NCBI RefSeq assembly: GCF_003634935.1
Contig: NZ_RBXO01000001.1
Span: 2,753,501 to 2,817,500, forward strand
From: Saccharothrix australiensis
GTDB taxonomy: Bacteria > Actinomycetota > Actinomycetes > Mycobacteriales > Pseudonocardiaceae
Length of the DNA: 64,000 bases
Direction of reading: 5' to 3'
Part shown: piece by piece, positions 61,526 through 64,000 of the stretch
How positions within the stretch are numbered: position 1 is the stretch's first letter
How the letters are laid out: every line of letters starts with the position of its first letter
Notes under the pieces: generated by a model
Seen by the model: only the letters and a program-made list of their open reading frames with translations
Database searches by the model: none
What the model was told of the DNA's origin: nothing
Made by a program: the position numbers and the translations under genes

Positions 61526-61611
61526 AGCCCCACCAGCCCGATGGCGCAGAAGCACACCAGCAGGCCCACCGCGCCGAGCAGGTAGGCGTAGAACATCCCG
61601 CGCTGCGTCAA
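61522..61611 (-). CDS. Small membrane peptide (24-29 aa) coupled to DUF6766
   Basis: A short frame between the lipoprotein gene and the DUF6766 gene encodes a peptide with one helix, FYAYLLGAVGLLVCFCAIGL. Its TGA (61522-61524) overlaps the GTG of DUF6766. A TTG at 61609-61611 overlaps the lipoprotein TGA. The alternative start is the ATG at 61594-61596 (24 residues). No other frame in the gap gives such a membrane helix. This fits a real, translationally coupled small gene. Confidence 0.6.
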   Translation of the reverse strand: MTQRGMFYAYLLGAVGLLVCFCAIGLVGL

Positions 61612-61970
61612 GGACCACCCACCTCGCACGTGTAGGGGCGGTCGGGCACCGGGTCGCACCCCGCGCCCGAGACCCGCCAGCCGGCCGAGACCTCCCGCAG
61701 GAACAGCGTGTCGGAGCTGGTGCGCACGCGGGCGGCGTCGCCCCACACCTCCACGTCGAGCACCTCGCCGTCGCCGGGCACGTCCACGGTGGAGCAGTCG
61801 TCGACGCCCTCCCGCGCCCGCTCGGTCAGCAGCGCGCACATCCGCGCCGGGTCGCCCGCCGACGCCGCGGACACGAACTCCTCCGCGACGTGGCGGGCGA
61901 GGTCGCCGGTGCCCGATCCGCACCCGCCGACCAGCAGCGCGGCGGCGAGTGCAGCCCATGGCCGGACCAT
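61608..61970 (-). CDS. Lipoprotein with NTF2-like C-terminal half
   Basis: A 120-residue protein with a lipoprotein signal: RPWAALAAALLVGGC, with Cys at residue 16 as the lipid-anchor residue. It has DPARMCALLTERAREGVDDC (one cysteine pair) and a strand-rich rest (DAARVRTSSDTLFLREVSAG). It ends in YTCEVGGP, with Cys pairing possible to GCDP. The pattern resembles small exported NTF2-like or DUF4878 proteins. ATG at 61970. First of three coupled genes. Confidence 0.72.
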   Translation of the reverse strand: MVRPWAALAAALLVGGCGSGTGDLARHVAEEFVSAASAGDPARMCALLTERAREGVDDCSTVDVPGDGEVLDVEVWGDAARVRTSSDTLFLREVSAGWRVSGAGCDPVPDRPYTCEVGGP

Positions 61971-61987
61971 GATCGGACCATAGCCCC

Positions 61988-63163
61988 TCACGGCTTCAGC
62001 AGCACCTTGACCGCGTTGTCGCGCTTCTGCTGGAAGATCTCGTACGCGTGCGGCGCCTCGCTCAGCGGCAGGTGGTGGGTGGCGAACTCCTCGGTGCCCA
62101 GCGGGTCGTCGTCGCCGAGCAGCGGCAGGATGTCCGGCACCCAGCGCAACACGTTCGCCTGCCCCATGCGCAGCTGGATCTGCTTGTCGAACATCGTCAG
62201 CATCGGCAGCGGGTCGGCCATGCCGCCGTACACCCCGACGACCGAGATCGTCCCGCCGCGCCGGACGACCTCGATCGCCAGCCGCAGCGCGTGCAGCCGG
62301 TCCACGCCCGCGGTCTTCATGAACCGCGCGGCGAGCGCGTCCGGCAGCAGCCCGACGGCCTGGTGCGCCATCTTCGCCACCGGCGCGCCGTGCGCCTCCA
62401 TGCCCACCGCGTCGATCACGGCGTCCGGCCCGCGCCCGTCGGTCAGGTCCCGGATGTGGTCCACCAGGTGGCTGTCCCGGACGTCGAGCACCGTCACGCC
62501 GCGTGCCCGCGCCCGTGCCATGCGCTCGGGCACCAGGTCGACGCCGATGACCGTGCTCGCGCCGCGGTGCCGGGCGACGCGGCACGCCATGTCGCCGATC
62601 GGGCCCAGTCCCAGCACGACCACGCTGCCCTCGCCGACACCCGCGTACTCGACGGCCTGCCACGCGGTGGGCAGCACGTCGGACAGGTAGACGAACCGGT
62701 CGTCCGGCGGGCCGTCGGGGACCTTGATGGGCAGCGTGTTCCCGAACGGCACGCGCAGGAACTCGGCCTGCCCGCCGGGTACCTGCCCGTACAGCTTGCT
62801 GTAGCCGAACGCCGCCGCACCCGAGCCCTGGTCGCGCACCTGGGTGGTCTCGCACTGCGACTGGAGGCCCTGCCCGCACATGAAGCAGGACCCGCACGAG
62901 ACGTTGAACGGGACGACCACCCGGTCGCCGGGTTGGAGCGCGGTGACGTGCGAGCCGACCTCCTCGACCACGCCCATCGGCTCGTGGCCGAGGATGTCCC
63001 CCACGTCGATGAACGGGCCCAGCACCTCGTAGAGGTGCAGGTCGGAACCGCAGATGCCGGTCGAGGTGATGCGCACGATGACGTCCGTCGGCTCCTCGAG
63101 CACCGGGTCGGGCACTTCGTCCACGCGGACTTCGCGCCTGCCGTGCCAGGTGACGGCCTTCAT
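61988..63163 (-). CDS. Zinc-dependent alcohol/formaldehyde-dehydrogenase-type enzyme
   Basis: A 391-residue medium-chain dehydrogenase: TGICGSDLHLYE and GHEPMGVVEEVG (catalytic zinc), CGSCFMCGQGLQSQC (structural zinc), the cofactor loop VLGLGPIGDMACRVA, and DGRGPDAVIDAVGM. Its length and insert resemble glutathione-independent formaldehyde dehydrogenase-type enzymes. ATG at 63163. It is divergent from the truncated SDR gene at 63272. Confidence 0.9.
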   Translation of the reverse strand: MKAVTWHGRREVRVDEVPDPVLEEPTDVIVRITSTGICGSDLHLYEVLGPFIDVGDILGHEPMGVVEEVGSHVTALQPGDRVVVPFNVSCGSCFMCGQGLQSQCETTQVRDQGSGAAAFGYSKLYGQVPGGQAEFLRVPFGNTLPIKVPDGPPDDRFVYLSDVLPTAWQAVEYAGVGEGSVVVLGLGPIGDMACRVARHRGASTVIGVDLVPERMARARARGVTVLDVRDSHLVDHIRDLTDGRGPDAVIDAVGMEAHGAPVAKMAHQAVGLLPDALAARFMKTAGVDRLHALRLAIEVVRRGGTISVVGVYGGMADPLPMLTMFDKQIQLRMGQANVLRWVPDILPLLGDDDPLGTEEFATHHLPLSEAPHAYEIFQQKRDNAVKVLLKP

Positions 63164-63271
63164 GTGGGTCTCCCTTCGTCCTCCGGGGCGTTCCCGGCGT
63201 GGGGGCGGGCAAACTCGTCCGGACGGCCCAAGGGCGCGTGTCGCGGTCCCGCGCCGGGGTATCCGGCGGGC
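63164..63271. promoter_or_regulatory. Divergent promoter region, dehydrogenase / SDR
   Basis: 108 bp between two divergent starts hold both promoters. GGGAGACCC sits close to the dehydrogenase start and gives its ribosome-binding region. No clear -10/-35 pair was found. Confidence 0.35.
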
Positions 63272-64000
63272 ATGGGCACTCCACTTCCACAGGACCGCAG
63301 GGGCGCGCCGCAGCGCGCCGTGGTGACCGGGGCCGACTCCGGCATCGGCAAGGCCATCGCGGTGGCCTTGGCGGGCGGCGGCGTCGACGTCGGCATCACC
63401 TACCACGAGGACTTCGACGGGGCACAGCACACCGCGGAGCAGGTCCGCGGGCTCGGCGTCGGCGCGGCGGTGCGCCGGCTCGACCTGACCGACCTGCCCA
63501 CGGCCGCCGCCGCGGTCGACGAGCTGGCCGGCGAGCTGGGCGGCGTCGACGTGCTGGTGAACTGCGCGGGCACCGGGACCGCCACCAAGGCGATGGACAT
63601 GGACTTCGACACCTGGCGCGGCGTGCTGGCGGTCAACCTGGACGGCGCGTTCCTGTGCGCGCAGCGGGCGGCCAGGCACATGATCGAGGCGGGCAAGGGC
63701 GGGCGGATCATCAACATCACGTCCGTGCACGAGCACGCGCCGCGCGTGGGCGCGGCCCCGTACTGCGCGTCGAAGGCCGGGCTGGGCGCGCTCACCAAGG
63801 TGTTGGCGCTGGAACTGGCGGAGCACGACATCACCGTCAACTCCGTCGCCCCCGGTGAGATCTCCACGCCCATGACGGGCCAGGAGGACGTCGACCCGCG
63901 CACCCAGCCCCGCCCCGGCTACCCGCTGGGTCGCCCCGGCCACGCGAAGGAGGTCGCGGCGGTGGTGGCGTTCCTGGCCACCCCTGCGGCCGGCTACGTG
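63272..64000 (+). CDS. SDR oxidoreductase (3' truncated by window end)
   Basis: The first 243 residues of a classical SDR: AVVTGADSGIGKAIAVAL (cofactor loop), VDVLVNCAGTG, INITSVHEHAPRVGAAPYCASK (Ser, Tyr and Lys) and VNSVAPGEISTPMTG. It resembles glucose-1-dehydrogenase/SDR-family reductases. ATG at 63272. The remaining C-terminus (~10-20 residues) lies past the window. Confidence 0.88.
   Translation, partial: MGTPLPQDRRGAPQRAVVTGADSGIGKAIAVALAGGGVDVGITYHEDFDGAQHTAEQVRGLGVGAAVRRLDLTDLPTAAAAVDELAGELGGVDVLVNCAGTGTATKAMDMDFDTWRGVLAVNLDGAFLCAQRAARHMIEAGKGGRIINITSVHEHAPRVGAAPYCASKAGLGALTKVLALELAEHDITVNSVAPGEISTPMTGQEDVDPRTQPRPGYPLGRPGHAKEVAAVVAFLATPAAGYV

Noticed and set aside
45813-64000. cas genes near the arrays
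   Set aside because: Every substantial frame on both sides was assigned to other families. None has Cas3, Cascade, Cas1 or Cas2 features.

Overview
The window is very GC-rich, has strong third-position G/C bias, uses many GTG starts and contains typical actinobacterial families (DUF397 with XRE/DUF5753, AfsR/SARP, DUF4235, LapA, YCII-LuxR). It is chromosomal DNA of a filamentous actinomycete, plausibly Pseudonocardiales; the genus is inferred only from gene style. No rRNA, tRNA, transposase or phage structural gene was recognised.

Layout. 1-14.6 kb: a mosaic of regulators and enzymes: a YCII-LuxR fragment, an FAD oxidoreductase with an epimerase, Tex, a divergent AraC/hydrolase pair, a secreted I36-type inhibitor, a three-gene envelope-stress-type operon (holin-like/DUF3618/DUF4235), and a hydrolase divergent from a SnoaL-tailed ECF sigma factor. 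14.6-16.6 kb: thioredoxin and a PLP enzyme fused to a C-terminal helix-turn-helix. 16.7-28.1 kb: a cobalamin (corrin ring) block, cobL-cobM, cbiD/cobK, cobIJ-cobH-cobG, and cobN behind a cobalamin riboswitch. These convert precorrin-2 toward the a,c-diamide and insert cobalt; cobA/O/B/Q/S/T and others are not here. 28-45.8 kb: regulators (LacI, TetR with its divergent alcohol dehydrogenase, an XRE-STAND-WD40 protein, a SARP-NB-ARC-TPR protein, a duplicated XRE/DUF397 module), a hemerythrin/flavodoxin pair, an epimerase paralogue, and a nucleotidyltransferase-BON-phosphoesterase-hydrolase operon.

45.87-49.73 kb: three CRISPR arrays (16, 11 and 27 repeats, type I-E-like 28-bp repeats) in direct orientation, each with its own leader on the high-coordinate side, so crRNA transcription runs leftward. 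No cas gene lies in the window. The two inner leader segments also carry a copied fragment of the 3' end of the SRPBCC gene that borders array 3. This shows that the arrays multiplied by segmental duplication.

50.6-59.4 kb: a tightly coupled heptose operon (HAD phosphatase, three glycosyltransferases, sedoheptulose-7-phosphate isomerase, HldE-like kinase/nucleotidyltransferase, SDR, P450), followed by an Orn/Lys/Arg-decarboxylase-type enzyme. It likely makes a nucleotide-activated D,D-heptose and transfers it to an unknown acceptor. 59.4-64 kb: membrane and secreted proteins, including a 24-29 residue membrane peptide coupled to its neighbours, and an alcohol dehydrogenase divergent from a truncated SDR gene.
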